Positions 30,122 through 40,791 of a stretch of 64,000 nt of DNA are shown here, in pieces. Position numbers and translations under genes: made by a program. This DNA is from Gallionella capsiferriformans ES-2 (GTDB lineage: Bacteria > Pseudomonadota > Gammaproteobacteria > Burkholderiales > Gallionellaceae). Each line of letters starts with the position of its first letter. Position 1 is the stretch's first letter. Location of the stretch: NCBI RefSeq assembly GCF_000145255.1, contig NC_014394.1, positions 1 to 64,000 of the forward strand. Reading direction: 5' to 3'. The notes beneath the pieces were generated by a model, which was given only the letters and a program-made list of their open reading frames with translations, did no database searches and was not told the origin of the DNA.

Positions 30122-30625
30122 ATGGCAATCTTACAAATATTGCAGTACCCCGATGAACGCCTGCATACAATCGCCAAAAAGGTGGTGCAGGTGAATGATG
30201 TTACCCGCAAGCTGGTGCAGGACATGGCCGAAACCATGTATGCTGCGCCGGGCGTGGGGCTTGCCGCGACACAGGTCAATGTGCACGAACAGATCATTGT
30301 CGTGGATGTGTCCGAGACGCACGACGAGTTGCTGGTGTTCATCAATCCGGAAATTTTGCATCGTTCAGGCGAACAGGAAGGTGAAGAAGGCTGTCTGTCG
30401 GTGCCGGGTATTTATGAAAACGTGCGACGCGCCGATAAAATTTCGGTGCGGGCGCTCAACCAGCAGGGCGAGTCCTTTACACTGGATGCCGAGGGGTTTT
30501 TGGCGGTATGCATACAGCATGAAGTCGATCACCTGCACGGCCGCGTGTTCGTCGAATATTTGTCGCAACTCAAACAAAGCCGCTTGCGCGCTAAACTCAA
30601 AAAGCGCCGCCGCGAGGCGATGTAG
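30122..30625 (+). CDS. def: Peptide deformylase
   Basis: Removes the formyl group from nascent N-terminal methionine. The 167-residue metalloenzyme has all three motifs: [15 protein letters not shown] (metal-ligand Cys) and Q-H-E-V-D-H-L (two His ligands and the catalytic Glu). The frame is open 23 codons further upstream, but [10 protein letters not shown] is the standard N terminus. It is the first gene of def-fmt-rsmB-DUF4390-ntrY-ntrX. Confidence 0.98.
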   Translation: MAILQILQYPDERLHTIAKKVVQVNDVTRKLVQDMAETMYAAPGVGLAATQVNVHEQIIVVDVSETHDELLVFINPEILHRSGEQEGEEGCLSVPGIYENVRRADKISVRALNQQGESFTLDAEGFLAVCIQHEVDHLHGRVFVEYLSQLKQSRLRAKLKKRRREAM

Positions 30626-30634
30626 GGATATTAA

Positions 30635-31558
30635 GTGAAAATCATTTTTGCCGGTACGCCGCACTTTGCGGCAAGCGCACTCGAGGCGTTGCTCAAAGAA
30701 CATCAGGTCGCAGCCGTGCTGACGCAGCCGGACAGACCTTCGGGGCGCGGCATGCAGTTGACCGCAAGTCCCGTGAAGCTGCTCGCATTAGCGCACGGGA
30801 TACCGGTGTTACAGCCGGAATCGTTGAAGACCGAACAGGCGCAGTCTGACATCAAAGCGCTGGACGCCGACGTGATGGTGGTTGCCGCCTACGGGCTGAT
30901 CCTGCCCAAAGCAGTGCTGGAACTCCCGCGGCTGGGTTGCCTGAATATACACGCGTCCCTGCTGCCACGCTGGCGCGGTGCGGCACCCATACAGCGGGCC
31001 ATCCTCGCGGGGGATACTGAGACCGGCATTACCATCATGCAGATGGATGTGGGACTCGATACAGGCGATATACTACTCACCCGCCGCTGCACGATCGATG
31101 CGCACGATAATGCTCAGACGCTGCACGATAAGCTCGCAGCATTGGGTGCGGCCAGCATTGTCGAGGCGCTGCGGGCTGATAACGTCTTGACGCCGGTGGC
31201 GCAGGATAATGATGCGGCCTGCTATGCGGCCAAACTGCTCAAAGGCGAGGCCTTGATCGACTGGACACAGGACGCGGTGCAGATTGAACGGGCCGTGCGG
31301 GCGTACAATCCGTTTCCGGTGTGTCAGGCCAAATTCAACGACGTGGTGTTGAAGCTGTGGCAGGCCGAAGCTTGCGACGCCATGTCCGGCCATCCCGGCG
31401 AAGTCCTGGCTGTTGATAAGTCGGGAATTACCGTCGCCTGCGGACGGGGGGCGCTAAAATTGCAGATGTTGCAACGCCCGGGTGGTAAGTCGCAACCCGC
31501 TGTGCAATTTTTGCAGGCGATGCCGGTTCGTGCCGGCGATAATTTTCAGGTTCACTAA
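30635..31558 (+). CDS. fmt: Methionyl-tRNA formyltransferase
   Basis: Formylates initiator Met-tRNA with 10-formyl-THF. The 307-residue protein has the N-terminal formyltransferase fold (K-I-I-F-A-G-T-P-H-F-A) with H-A-S-L-L-P-R-W-R-G-A-A-P-I-Q near residue 110 and the catalytic D-x-G in M-D-V-G-L-D-T-G-D, plus the C-terminal OB-like domain. The start is GTG at 30635 with AGGGAT upstream, 9 bases after def. Confidence 0.98.
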   Translation: MKIIFAGTPHFAASALEALLKEHQVAAVLTQPDRPSGRGMQLTASPVKLLALAHGIPVLQPESLKTEQAQSDIKALDADVMVVAAYGLILPKAVLELPRLGCLNIHASLLPRWRGAAPIQRAILAGDTETGITIMQMDVGLDTGDILLTRRCTIDAHDNAQTLHDKLAALGAASIVEALRADNVLTPVAQDNDAACYAAKLLKGEALIDWTQDAVQIERAVRAYNPFPVCQAKFNDVVLKLWQAEACDAMSGHPGEVLAVDKSGITVACGRGALKLQMLQRPGGKSQPAVQFLQAMPVRAGDNFQVH

Positions 31559-32824
31559 ATGCACAATATTCAACTCGCAGCTACTCAGATCGTCCAGCAA
31601 GTCATGGAGGACGGTCGCAACCTGAATCAGGTGCTCGATGAGTCGTTGCGCAGAAAATCGGTATGGACGCCGGCTCAGCGCGCCGCCTTGCAGGATTTAA
31701 GTTACGGCACACTGCGTTTTTACGGTCAGCTTAATGCCATACTCGAATTGCTATTGCATAAGCACATGACCGATCATCGCATCTCGTATTTGCTGCTGGT
31801 GGCGCTGTATCAGCTGCAATACAGCCGTGCCGCCCAGCATGCGGTGGTGGATCATGCGGTGCGCTCGGCCGATATTCTGAATCCGAAAATTCGCGGGCTG
31901 GTCAACGCGATTTTGCGTAATTTCTTGCGAAATCAGGCGGATTTGCTCACGCAGGCCGCGCTCAAAGACGAAGGGCACTACAGTCATCCGCAATGGTGGA
32001 TAGACGAGCTGCGTGCCCAGTACGGGGATGCGGCCGATGCGATCCTGATCGCGGGCAACGGGCATCCGCCGATGACGCTGCGGGTGAATGCACAGCGCGG
32101 CAGTACGCCGGATTATCTGGCGCAACTGGCGGCACAAGACATCCCTGCCCGCTTGATCGGTGCTGAGGCGTTGCAGCTGGAAAAGCCGGTGTCGGTCGAC
32201 AAATTGCCCGGTTTCTTTGATGGGCTGGTGTCGGTGCAGGATGCGGGTGCGCAGTATGCGGCTCGCCTGCTGGACGCCAAAGCGGGTATGCGCGTGCTCG
32301 ATGCCTGTGCCGCGCCCGGCGGCAAGACTGCGCATATCCTGGAGCGCGCGGACGTTGAGTTGCTCGCGCTGGACAAAGACGCCGCGCGGTTGTCGCGTGT
32401 CAAAGAGAATTTACAGCGACTGACGCTGAATGCGGCGCTGCTGACGGGGGACGCCGCCAGCCCGTCCGACTGGTGGGACGGTCGGCTGTTCGAGCGTATT
32501 CTGGCCGATGTGCCCTGCTCCGCCACGGGCGTGGTGCGCCGCCATCCGGACATCAAATGGCTGCGCCGGAAAAAGGACCTCGCCTCGTTTGCCGAACAGC
32601 AGTTTGAAATACTGAACGCGTTGTGGCCGCTGCTGGCACCGGGCGGTCTGCTGCTCTATGCGACCTGCTCGGTATTCAAACAGGAAAATCAGCAGGTGGT
32701 GGATAAATTCTTGGCGCAAACACCGGCGGCACAACAACGTGATACCGGGTTGCCGGGCGGGATGTTGCTGCCGGATGACGAGCACGACGGGTTTTTCTAT
32801 GCCTTGCTGCAAAAAACTGTTTAA
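31559..32824 (+). CDS. rsmB: 16S rRNA (cytosine-967-C5)-methyltransferase RsmB
   Basis: A 421-residue methyltransferase with an N-terminal NusB-like RNA-binding domain (about 1-140) and a C-terminal Rossmann SAM domain (D-A-C-A-A-P-G-G-K-T near residue 255, A-D-V-P-C-S-A-T-G-V near 320, and the catalytic cysteine region Y-A-T-C-S-V-F near 365). The ATG abuts the fmt stop codon. The 3' end overlaps the DUF4390 gene by 26 bases. Confidence 0.97.
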   Translation: MHNIQLAATQIVQQVMEDGRNLNQVLDESLRRKSVWTPAQRAALQDLSYGTLRFYGQLNAILELLLHKHMTDHRISYLLLVALYQLQYSRAAQHAVVDHAVRSADILNPKIRGLVNAILRNFLRNQADLLTQAALKDEGHYSHPQWWIDELRAQYGDAADAILIAGNGHPPMTLRVNAQRGSTPDYLAQLAAQDIPARLIGAEALQLEKPVSVDKLPGFFDGLVSVQDAGAQYAARLLDAKAGMRVLDACAAPGGKTAHILERADVELLALDKDAARLSRVKENLQRLTLNAALLTGDAASPSDWWDGRLFERILADVPCSATGVVRRHPDIKWLRRKKDLASFAEQQFEILNALWPLLAPGGLLLYATCSVFKQENQQVVDKFLAQTPAAQQRDTGLPGGMLLPDDEHDGFFYALLQKTV

Positions 32825-33389
32825 AGTTCTGCTGCTGCTGACTTTGCCTGTGTGGCTATACGCTACTGCTGCGCGGGCGGACGGCATCGAAGTGAACAAG
32901 GCCGAGATTCACGCCTCCGAAGACGGTTATCAGTTGTCAGCCGATTTTAATGTCAACCTCAATAATGTGGTACAGCAGGCGCTGTCGCTGGGCGTGCCGC
33001 TTTATTTCATCGGCGAATTTACGCTCACGCGTTCACGCTGGTATTGGCTGGATGAGCAGGTTTATCAAAACGAGCATTCGGTCAAATTGTCCTATAACGT
33101 GCTGACCCGCCAGTATCGTATTTCCCGCGGTTCTTTATTCCAGAATTTTGCCAGTTTGGAAGACCTGATGAGAATACTCGCGCGGCAAAACTCGGGTTAT
33201 ATTCCTATCGATGCGATGAAAAAAGATGGCAATTACATCGCCTCGGTACGGCTGCGTCTGGATACCAAGCAATTGCCGAAATTGATGCAGGTCAATGTGC
33301 TGACAAGCCGTGACTGGGATTTTGATTCGGGCTGGTATCGCTGGTTGATTCGTTCTCAGGATGCTGCGCTGCGCGGGAAGACGGAGTAG
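32799..33389 (+). CDS. DUF4390 exported protein
   Basis: A 196-residue protein whose ATG lies inside the end of rsmB. M-P-C-C-K-K-L-F-K-V-L-L-L-L-T-L-P begins a signal peptide ending about A-A-R-A (residue 27). The mature part matches the DUF4390 family, which in betaproteobacteria is almost always encoded between rsmB and ntrY. A role with the NtrY sensor is therefore attractive but unproved. A much longer in-frame extension inside rsmB was rejected. Confidence 0.9.
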   Translation: MPCCKKLFKVLLLLTLPVWLYATAARADGIEVNKAEIHASEDGYQLSADFNVNLNNVVQQALSLGVPLYFIGEFTLTRSRWYWLDEQVYQNEHSVKLSYNVLTRQYRISRGSLFQNFASLEDLMRILARQNSGYIPIDAMKKDGNYIASVRLRLDTKQLPKLMQVNVLTSRDWDFDSGWYRWLIRSQDAALRGKTE

Positions 33390-33391
33390 CG

Positions 33392-35512
33392 GTGAAATAC
33401 CTCATCATACTGAGCGTCATTGCCGGAGCCGCATTGCTGTTTATGCTATCGAGCAGCAGCGTGAACACGGAAGTTTTTTCGATCAACTATTACGGCTTGC
33501 TCGGATTGATGGGGCTACTGGCCGCGGGCTTGTTGGGTCTGGTGGTCTATCAGGTCTGGCGCTTGCGCGTGAAGCTGAAAAACAAGATATTCGGCGCGAA
33601 ACTCACCTTGCGACTGGTGTTGTTTTTTACCCTGATTGCCGTGCTGCCGGGCATTCTGGTGTATGCCGTATCGGTTAACTTTTTGTCCAAAAGCATTGAA
33701 TCCTGGTTTGATGTGCGCGTTGAAAAAGCACTGGAGGGCGGTCTGAATCTGGGGCGCAGCGGGCTCGATAACAGCCTGAAGGAATTAACCCAGAAAACTC
33801 AGTTTATTGCCTTGTTACTGACCGAAAAAAATCCTGCGCAGTTTAAAAATACGCTCGATCAGTTGATCGATGAAGGGGTCGCTCAGGAGGCTGCATTGTT
33901 TGGTGCGGGCGATAAGATGATTGCTTTTTCTGCCAGCGACAGCGCCTTGTTACCGGACATTCCCAGCGACAAGCTGATGCGGCAGGTTCGGGAAAAAGGC
34001 CTGTATTCAGCGATTGAGGCAACACCTAGTCGTGCGCTGAGTCTGCGGGTGCTGGCGTTAGTCAGCGTCAATAGTTATTCGAAGGCCAGCTATGTGCTGC
34101 AATTTAACCAGCTGGTGCCCAAGCAAATCGCAGCCGATGCGGAAACGGTTCAGGCAGTTTATCGCGACTATCAGGAGTTGACACTGTCGAGGCTGGGATT
34201 AAAACGGCTGTACGGCATCACGCTGACGCTGGCTTTGCTGGTCGTGCTGTTGACCGCGATATCGGCGGCTTTTTTTATCAGTGAGCGTATCGGCTCTTCG
34301 CTCGAGGCGCTGGCGGTAGGTACGCGTGCGGTCGCGCAGGGAGATTTTAGTGGCCAGCATCCGATTCGAAGCAGTGATGAGTTGGGGGCATTGACGGGCT
34401 TGTTCAATCAGATGACGCGACAGCTCGCTGACGCAAGGCGTGCAAGCGAGCAACAGCAGCGTGAGGTCGAAAGCGCCAAGGGCTATTTGGAAAGCGTGCT
34501 GACCCATTTGTCTTCTGGAGTCTTGGCGCTCGATGACGAGTTTCGCCTGCGCTCGGTCAATACCAGCGCCGCTCAGATTCTGGGGGCACCCTTGCAGGAG
34601 TTGCAGCGTATGCCTTTGCAGCAGATCGCCGAAAAATACAGCCTGTTGCATTCTTTTTGTCAGACTATTACCGAAGCCTTTGCGCAAAACGGTGAGTGGC
34701 AGCGTCAGATTGAGCGCTTGAGCCGTAACGGCACCCAGATTTTGCTGATGCGTGGCACTAGTTTGCCGCAGGGTTCGGATGCGGGTTATGTGGTAGTGTT
34801 CGACGATATCAGTCATCTACTGCAAACTGAACGTCAAGCAGCCTGGGGCGAAGTGGCGCGGCGACTGGCTCATGAAATCAAGAATCCGCTCACGCCGATC
34901 CAGTTGTCAGCAGAACGATTGCAATACAAGTTAAGCAGCAAGCTGGACGAGACTGATGCGAAATTGTTGCAGCGCGCAACCCAAACGATTGTCAGTCAGG
35001 TGGGTGCGATGAAAAATATGGTGACTGATTTTGCCGATTACGCGCGAGGCCCGGTGCTGAAATTGTTGAGGCTCGATGTGCACAAATTGATTAAAGAGGT
35101 GTTGGGTCTGTATGAGGCGAATGCAGTACCGATTTCCTTGGATTTGAGCGAGGGGCGCGCTGAGGTCAACGGTGATGCAACGCGCTTGCGTCAGGTATTG
35201 CACAATTTGCTGCAAAACGCGCAAGATGCGCTTAGTGGCGTCGAACAGCCGAAAATTATATTGAGCAGCCAAATCGTGCAGGGAGAAATTCATTTGCGCG
35301 TGCTCGATAACGGCACGGGTTTTTCTGAAAACGCGCTATCGCGGGTGTTCGAGCCTTATATGACGACCAAAACCAAAGGTACGGGGCTTGGGTTAGCTAT
35401 TGTTAAAAAAATCATTGAGGAGCACGGTGGACAGATCCGCGTCGAAAACAATGCAAGCGGCGGTGCGTGTGTGAATATCAGCCTGCCGTTGATACAGGAG
35501 GTGCAAGTATGA
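33392..35512 (+). CDS. ntrY: NtrY-like transmembrane sensor histidine kinase
   Basis: A 706-residue sensor kinase, cognate of the downstream NtrX-like regulator. Two N-terminal hydrophobic helices (about 3-20 and 28-48) and another (about 68-90) precede an extracytoplasmic region, then a helix near 275-297, HAMP (about 298-350), PAS (about 365-475), HisKA with His494 in L-A-H-E-I-K-N-P-L, and HATPase (D-N-G-T-G-F, T-K-G-T-G-L-G-L-A-I-V). The start is GTG at 33392, directly after the DUF4390 stop. NtrYX systems in this group have been tied to nitrogen, redox and envelope responses; the signal here is unknown. Confidence 0.93.
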   Translation: MKYLIILSVIAGAALLFMLSSSSVNTEVFSINYYGLLGLMGLLAAGLLGLVVYQVWRLRVKLKNKIFGAKLTLRLVLFFTLIAVLPGILVYAVSVNFLSKSIESWFDVRVEKALEGGLNLGRSGLDNSLKELTQKTQFIALLLTEKNPAQFKNTLDQLIDEGVAQEAALFGAGDKMIAFSASDSALLPDIPSDKLMRQVREKGLYSAIEATPSRALSLRVLALVSVNSYSKASYVLQFNQLVPKQIAADAETVQAVYRDYQELTLSRLGLKRLYGITLTLALLVVLLTAISAAFFISERIGSSLEALAVGTRAVAQGDFSGQHPIRSSDELGALTGLFNQMTRQLADARRASEQQQREVESAKGYLESVLTHLSSGVLALDDEFRLRSVNTSAAQILGAPLQELQRMPLQQIAEKYSLLHSFCQTITEAFAQNGEWQRQIERLSRNGTQILLMRGTSLPQGSDAGYVVVFDDISHLLQTERQAAWGEVARRLAHEIKNPLTPIQLSAERLQYKLSSKLDETDAKLLQRATQTIVSQVGAMKNMVTDFADYARGPVLKLLRLDVHKLIKEVLGLYEANAVPISLDLSEGRAEVNGDATRLRQVLHNLLQNAQDALSGVEQPKIILSSQIVQGEIHLRVLDNGTGFSENALSRVFEPYMTTKTKGTGLGLAIVKKIIEEHGGQIRVENNASGGACVNISLPLIQEVQV

Positions 35513-36156
35513 GCAAACAGATTTTGGTTGTAGACGATGAGGTTGGCATCCGTGAACTGCTGGCGGAAATTTTATTTGACGAGGGGTATCAGATCCATCT
35601 GGCCGAGAATGCAGAGCAGGCGCGGGCATTTCGCCATGAACACGAACCTGATTTGGTGTTGTTGGACATTTGGATGCCGGACACAGATGGTGTAACGCTT
35701 TTAAAAGAATGGGTCGAACAGGATTTGCTGACGATGCCGGTGGTGATGATGTCAGGCCATGGCACAATAGAAACGGCTGTTGAAGCCACGCTGATCGGCG
35801 CAGTAGATTTTCTGGAAAAGCCGATTTCGATGCAAAAATTGCTGAATACGGTAGCGAAAGCAATCAGGGAAGGGGCGCCCAGGCCACCGATGGTCGTTGC
35901 CGAAACGGAAGTGTCGCAAAAATTTACGGTAGAAATTGGTGGCGCAACCAAGCAGTTCTTACTGCCGTTGGACTTGCCGCTGCGCGAAGCACGCGAGCAT
36001 TTCGATGCAATCTATTTTGACTATCATTTGCAAATGGAAGCGGGCAATGTATCGCGCGTTGCTGAAAAAATCGGCGTGGAGCGTACCCATTTGCATCGTA
36101 AACTGAAACAGTTGGGTATAAAAGTCATCAAAAAGAGCGGTGAAAGTGAATCGTAA
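35509..36156 (+). CDS. ntrX: NtrX-like response regulator lacking the AAA+ domain
   Basis: A 215-residue regulator with a receiver domain (about 4-120; phosphoacceptor Asp53 in V-L-L-D-I-W-M-P, Lys in L-E-K-P) linked to a C-terminal Fis-type helix-turn-helix (about 170-205; V-S-R-V-A-E-K-I-G-V-E-R-T-H-L-H-R-K-L). The central sigma54-activating ATPase seen in classical NtrX/NtrC is absent. Its ATG overlaps the ntrY stop (ATGA), so the two are coupled. It should act as a sigma54-independent regulator. Confidence 0.92.
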   Translation: MSKQILVVDDEVGIRELLAEILFDEGYQIHLAENAEQARAFRHEHEPDLVLLDIWMPDTDGVTLLKEWVEQDLLTMPVVMMSGHGTIETAVEATLIGAVDFLEKPISMQKLLNTVAKAIREGAPRPPMVVAETEVSQKFTVEIGGATKQFLLPLDLPLREAREHFDAIYFDYHLQMEAGNVSRVAEKIGVERTHLHRKLKQLGIKVIKKSGESES

Positions 36157-36337
36157 GCGAATTTTTTGCTAGTTTGACGGGTTAATCTGCTGAAGTGGAT
36201 GTATTAAATCGGTAAGCAGGTTGATGTATTGCAGGGTGTGCGGCATAATTCCGACATTAAAAAATTTCATTCTCATTATAAATATTAGGCGTTAAACATA
36301 AACCCATCCCTTTGGGATGTTTCGGAGGAGTCAGTAC

Positions 36338-38353
36338 ATGACAGCAGATCGTAGCATTACCCCACCAAAATATAACGACATAACCGGCGCAATTCGCATG
36401 CTGGCCGTGGACGCCGTTCAAAAAGCCAACTCGGGTCACCCGGGTGCACCTATGGGCATGGCAGAAATCGCTGACGTACTGTGGAATCACCATCTGCGTC
36501 ACAATCCGGCAAATCCTAAGTGGCCAGGTCGTGATCGTTTCATGATGTCCAACGGGCATGGTTCCATGCTGGTTTATGCGTTATTGCACTTGTCCGGTTA
36601 CGATTTGCCTATCGACGAGTTGAAGCGTTTCCGCCAGATGCACTCCAAGACACCGGGTCATCCTGAATACGGTTACACCGCAGGTGTTGAAACCACTGGC
36701 GGCCCGCTCGGTCAAGGGATTACCAATGCAGTCGGTATGGCGATGGCTGAAAAATTGCTGGCGGCTGAATTCAACAAGCCGGGTCATGAAATTGTCGATC
36801 ATCGCACCTATGTATTCATGGGCGATGGTTGCATGATGGAAGGGATTTCACACGAAGCGTGTGCGCTGGCTGGTACTTGGGGTCTGGGCAAGCTGACTGC
36901 ATTCTGGGATGACAATGAAATCTCGATCGATGGCCATACCAACGGCTGGTTTACTGACGATACCGCAAAGCGCTTTGAAGCGTATGGCTGGCACGTTGTT
37001 GCGAATGTTGAAGGGCACGACCCTGAAGCGATTAACGCTGCGATCGAAGCGGCTAAAGCCGTTACCGATAAGCCTAGTCTGATTTGCTGCAAGACCGTTA
37101 TCGGTGCCGGCTCTCCTAACAAGGAAGGTACGCATGACGTTCACGGTGCAGCACTGGGCGACGCCGAAGTTGCGGCTACCCGTGCGCACATCAACTGGCC
37201 TTACGCCCCGTTCGAAATCCCGCAGCACGTGTACGAAGCATGGGATGCACGCACTAAGGGTGCGGGTCTGGAACAGTTGTGGAACAACAAATTCGCCGAA
37301 TACAGCGCAGCTTATCCTGCAGAAGCGGCAGAATTTACACGCCGCACTAAGAACGAATTGCCATCCGGTTGGGCCGCGCACGCAGCCGCTGCCATCGCAG
37401 CGACCAATGCTAAGGGCGAAACCATTGCAACACGCAAGGCATCGCAAAATGCCATCAATGCACTGGCTTCTGCATTGCCAGAATTTTTGGGTGGATCAGC
37501 CGACTTGACGGGTTCTAACCTGACTAACTGGACAGGTTGCAAGCATGTTCACGGCAAAACCACGGGTAATTACATCAGCTACGGCGTACGCGAATTCGGT
37601 ATGTCGCACATCATGAACGGTATGGCGTTGCATGGCGGTTTGCTGCCATTTGGCGGCACCTTCCTGATGTTCTCTGAATATGCTCGCAATGCATTGCGTA
37701 TGTCCGCATTGATGAAGCAGCGCGTGATTTATGTATTTACCCATGATTCCATCGGTTTGGGTGAAGATGGCCCGACTCACCAGCCTGTTGAGCAAACAGC
37801 AACGCTGCGTCACATTCCTAATATGGAAGTGTGGCGTCCTTGCGACACCGTTGAATCTATCGTGTCGTGGGTTGCTGCCGTTGAACGCAAAGATGGTCCG
37901 TCGAGTCTGATTTTCAGTCGTCAGAATCTGCAATTCCAGAAGCGTACTGAGGCGCAAATCGCCGATATCCGTAAGGGTGCGTATGTTTTGTCAGAAGCTG
38001 CGGGTGGTAAGCCACAAGCTGTGATTATTGCAACGGGTTCCGAAGTGACGCTGGCACTGGATGCGCAAAAAGCGCTGGCCGAAGCCGGTATCAATGTTCG
38101 TGTGGTTTCTATGCCTTCGACTAATGTGTTTGATAAACAAGATCAAGCTTACAAGGACAGCGTATTGCCGCGCGGCGTAAATCGCGTTGCGGTTGAAGCG
38201 GGTGTGACCGGCGGATGGTACAAGTATGTCGGTCTGGATGGCGCGGTAGTAGGTATGGATTGCTTCGGCGAATCAGCACCTGCGCCTGAGTTGTTCAAGC
38301 ACTTCGGCTTTACGGTAGCAAATGTTGTTCAGGCAGTTAAGGGCGTTCTGTAA
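36338..38353 (+). CDS. tkt: Transketolase
   Basis: A thiamine-diphosphate enzyme moving two-carbon units in the Calvin cycle and pentose phosphate pathway. The 671-residue protein has the [13 protein letters not shown] ThDP motif near residue 155, [10 protein letters not shown] near 25, and the C-terminal pyrimidine-binding domain with [15 protein letters not shown] near 470. GGAGGAG precedes the ATG at 36338; an upstream in-frame ATG at 36317 has no such site. First of tkt-gap-pgk-pyk-fba. A short stem CATCCC/GGGATG lies in its leader around 36305-36319. Confidence 0.98.
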   Translation: MTADRSITPPKYNDITGAIRMLAVDAVQKANSGHPGAPMGMAEIADVLWNHHLRHNPANPKWPGRDRFMMSNGHGSMLVYALLHLSGYDLPIDELKRFRQMHSKTPGHPEYGYTAGVETTGGPLGQGITNAVGMAMAEKLLAAEFNKPGHEIVDHRTYVFMGDGCMMEGISHEACALAGTWGLGKLTAFWDDNEISIDGHTNGWFTDDTAKRFEAYGWHVVANVEGHDPEAINAAIEAAKAVTDKPSLICCKTVIGAGSPNKEGTHDVHGAALGDAEVAATRAHINWPYAPFEIPQHVYEAWDARTKGAGLEQLWNNKFAEYSAAYPAEAAEFTRRTKNELPSGWAAHAAAAIAATNAKGETIATRKASQNAINALASALPEFLGGSADLTGSNLTNWTGCKHVHGKTTGNYISYGVREFGMSHIMNGMALHGGLLPFGGTFLMFSEYARNALRMSALMKQRVIYVFTHDSIGLGEDGPTHQPVEQTATLRHIPNMEVWRPCDTVESIVSWVAAVERKDGPSSLIFSRQNLQFQKRTEAQIADIRKGAYVLSEAAGGKPQAVIIATGSEVTLALDAQKALAEAGINVRVVSMPSTNVFDKQDQAYKDSVLPRGVNRVAVEAGVTGGWYKYVGLDGAVVGMDCFGESAPAPELFKHFGFTVANVVQAVKGVL

Positions 38354-38429
38354 CCGGAACGCTCACGGTGTGCGCGGGTATTTGGCTCGCGCCGCCTCTG
38401 CTGAACACAAGATTGCAAGACGATTTTAA

Positions 38430-39452
<1,023 letters not shown>

Positions 39453-39465
39453 TACGTTCGACAAG

Positions 39466-39489
39466 GGGCTGGCTGGTGCCAGCCCTTTT
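39466..39489 (+). terminator. Hairpin with short T-run between gap and pgk
   Basis: Stem GGGCTGGC/GCCAGCCC (39466-39473 with 39478-39485), loop TGGT, followed by four T. It looks like a weak terminator or processing site that would set gap above pgk in message level. Confidence 0.65.
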
Positions 39490-39519
39490 GCCTTTAAAGT
39501 TAAAATCAAAGGGAAAAAA

Positions 39520-40719
39520 ATGTCCGTAATTAAAATGACCGATCTGGATCTCAAGGGCAAACGCGTCCTGATCCGTTCCGATTTGAATGTGCCTGTCAAA
39601 GACGGCAAAGTGACGTCCGATGCGCGTATCACTGCATCGATGTCAACAATCAACGCGGCGATCAAGGCTGGCGCTCGTGTCATGGTTACCTCGCATCTGG
39701 GGCGCCCGACCGAAGGTGAATATTCAGAAGAAAATTCACTTAAACCAGTTGCCGATACGATCGCTAATAAATTAGGCAAGCCGGTTCGTTTGATCAAAGA
39801 CTGGATCGACGGCGGTTTCGATGTCGCAGAAGGCGAATTGGTTTTGCTGGAAAATTGCCGCTTTAACAAAGGTGAGAAAAAAAGCACCGACGAACTGGCT
39901 AAAAAATACGCAGCGCTGTGCGATATCTTTGTGATGGATGCATTTGGTACTGCTCACCGTGCTGAAGCTTCAACACACGGCGTGGCAAAATTTGCGCCTG
40001 TTGCCGCTGCCGGTATCCTGTTGACTGAAGAACTCGAAGCGCTGACCAAGGCCTTGCTGTCACCTGCGCGTCCGATGGTAGCGATTGTGGGCGGTTCAAA
40101 AGTTTCCACCAAACTCACCGTGCTGGAATCGCTGTCTGAAAAATGCGAACAGTTGGTTGTCGGCGGCGGTATCGCTAACACCTTCCTGAAGGCGACCGGT
40201 CACCCTGTCGGTAAATCGCTGTGTGAGAATGATCTGGTGCCAACTGCGCAAGCGTTGATCGCTAAGATGACTGCACGCGGTGCGATCATTCCTATCGCAA
40301 CCGATGTCGTCGTTGGAACAGCCGCACCTTTTATCCCGGGCAATGAAAATACCCCGGCAATTTTGAAAGATGCCAAAGACGTGGCTGATGAAGATATGAT
40401 TTTCGACATCGGTCCAAAATCAGCCCAGGAAATTTGCGATATCATCATGAATGCCGGTACAGTCGTATGGAACGGCCCGGTTGGCGTATTCGAATTCGAT
40501 CAGTTTGGCGAAGGCACCAAGGCGATTGCGAACGCGATTGCCAGCACCAAGGCTTTCACGCTGGCTGGTGGTGGCGACACGATTGCGGCAATTCAAAAGT
40601 ATGACATCTTCGACAAGGTTTCCTACATTTCAACCGCGGGTGGCGCATTCTTGGAATTCCTTGAAGGCAAGACGCTGCCGGCTGTTGCGATTCTGGAAGA
40701 ACGCGCTAAAAACAGCTAG
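39520..40719 (+). CDS. pgk: Phosphoglycerate kinase
   Basis: Transfers phosphate between 1,3-bisphosphoglycerate and ADP. The 399-residue protein has R-S-D-L-N-V-P near residue 19 and the C-terminal nucleotide motif G-G-G-D-T-I-A-A near 350, with G-G-S-K-V-S-T-K-L near 190. Length is standard. It is the third gene of the Calvin/gluconeogenic operon. Confidence 0.98.
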   Translation: MSVIKMTDLDLKGKRVLIRSDLNVPVKDGKVTSDARITASMSTINAAIKAGARVMVTSHLGRPTEGEYSEENSLKPVADTIANKLGKPVRLIKDWIDGGFDVAEGELVLLENCRFNKGEKKSTDELAKKYAALCDIFVMDAFGTAHRAEASTHGVAKFAPVAAAGILLTEELEALTKALLSPARPMVAIVGGSKVSTKLTVLESLSEKCEQLVVGGGIANTFLKATGHPVGKSLCENDLVPTAQALIAKMTARGAIIPIATDVVVGTAAPFIPGNENTPAILKDAKDVADEDMIFDIGPKSAQEICDIIMNAGTVVWNGPVGVFEFDQFGEGTKAIANAIASTKAFTLAGGGDTIAAIQKYDIFDKVSYISTAGGAFLEFLEGKTLPAVAILEERAKNS

Positions 40720-40732
40720 TAGTGAGTAGTTT

Positions 40733-40756
40733 AGAACCGGTAGTTAATCCGGTTCT
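40733..40756. other. Hairpin between pgk and pyk
   Basis: Stem AGAACCGG/CCGGTTCT (40733-40740 with 40749-40756) with an 8-base loop and no U-tract. It is more likely an RNA-processing or stability structure than a terminator. Confidence 0.5.
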
Positions 40757-40791
40757 GCTACAAAGTACAAGCCAAACAAAATAAGGTACAT

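Noticed and set aside
32658..32798. Upstream extension of the DUF4390 frame inside rsmB
   Set aside because: The signal peptide begins at 32799; the extension is Arg/Trp-rich and out of frame with rsmB.
36303..36320. Stem CATCCC/GGGATG before tkt as a riboswitch
   Set aside because: Only 6 bp with no surrounding conserved aptamer-like structure; most likely a simple leader hairpin.
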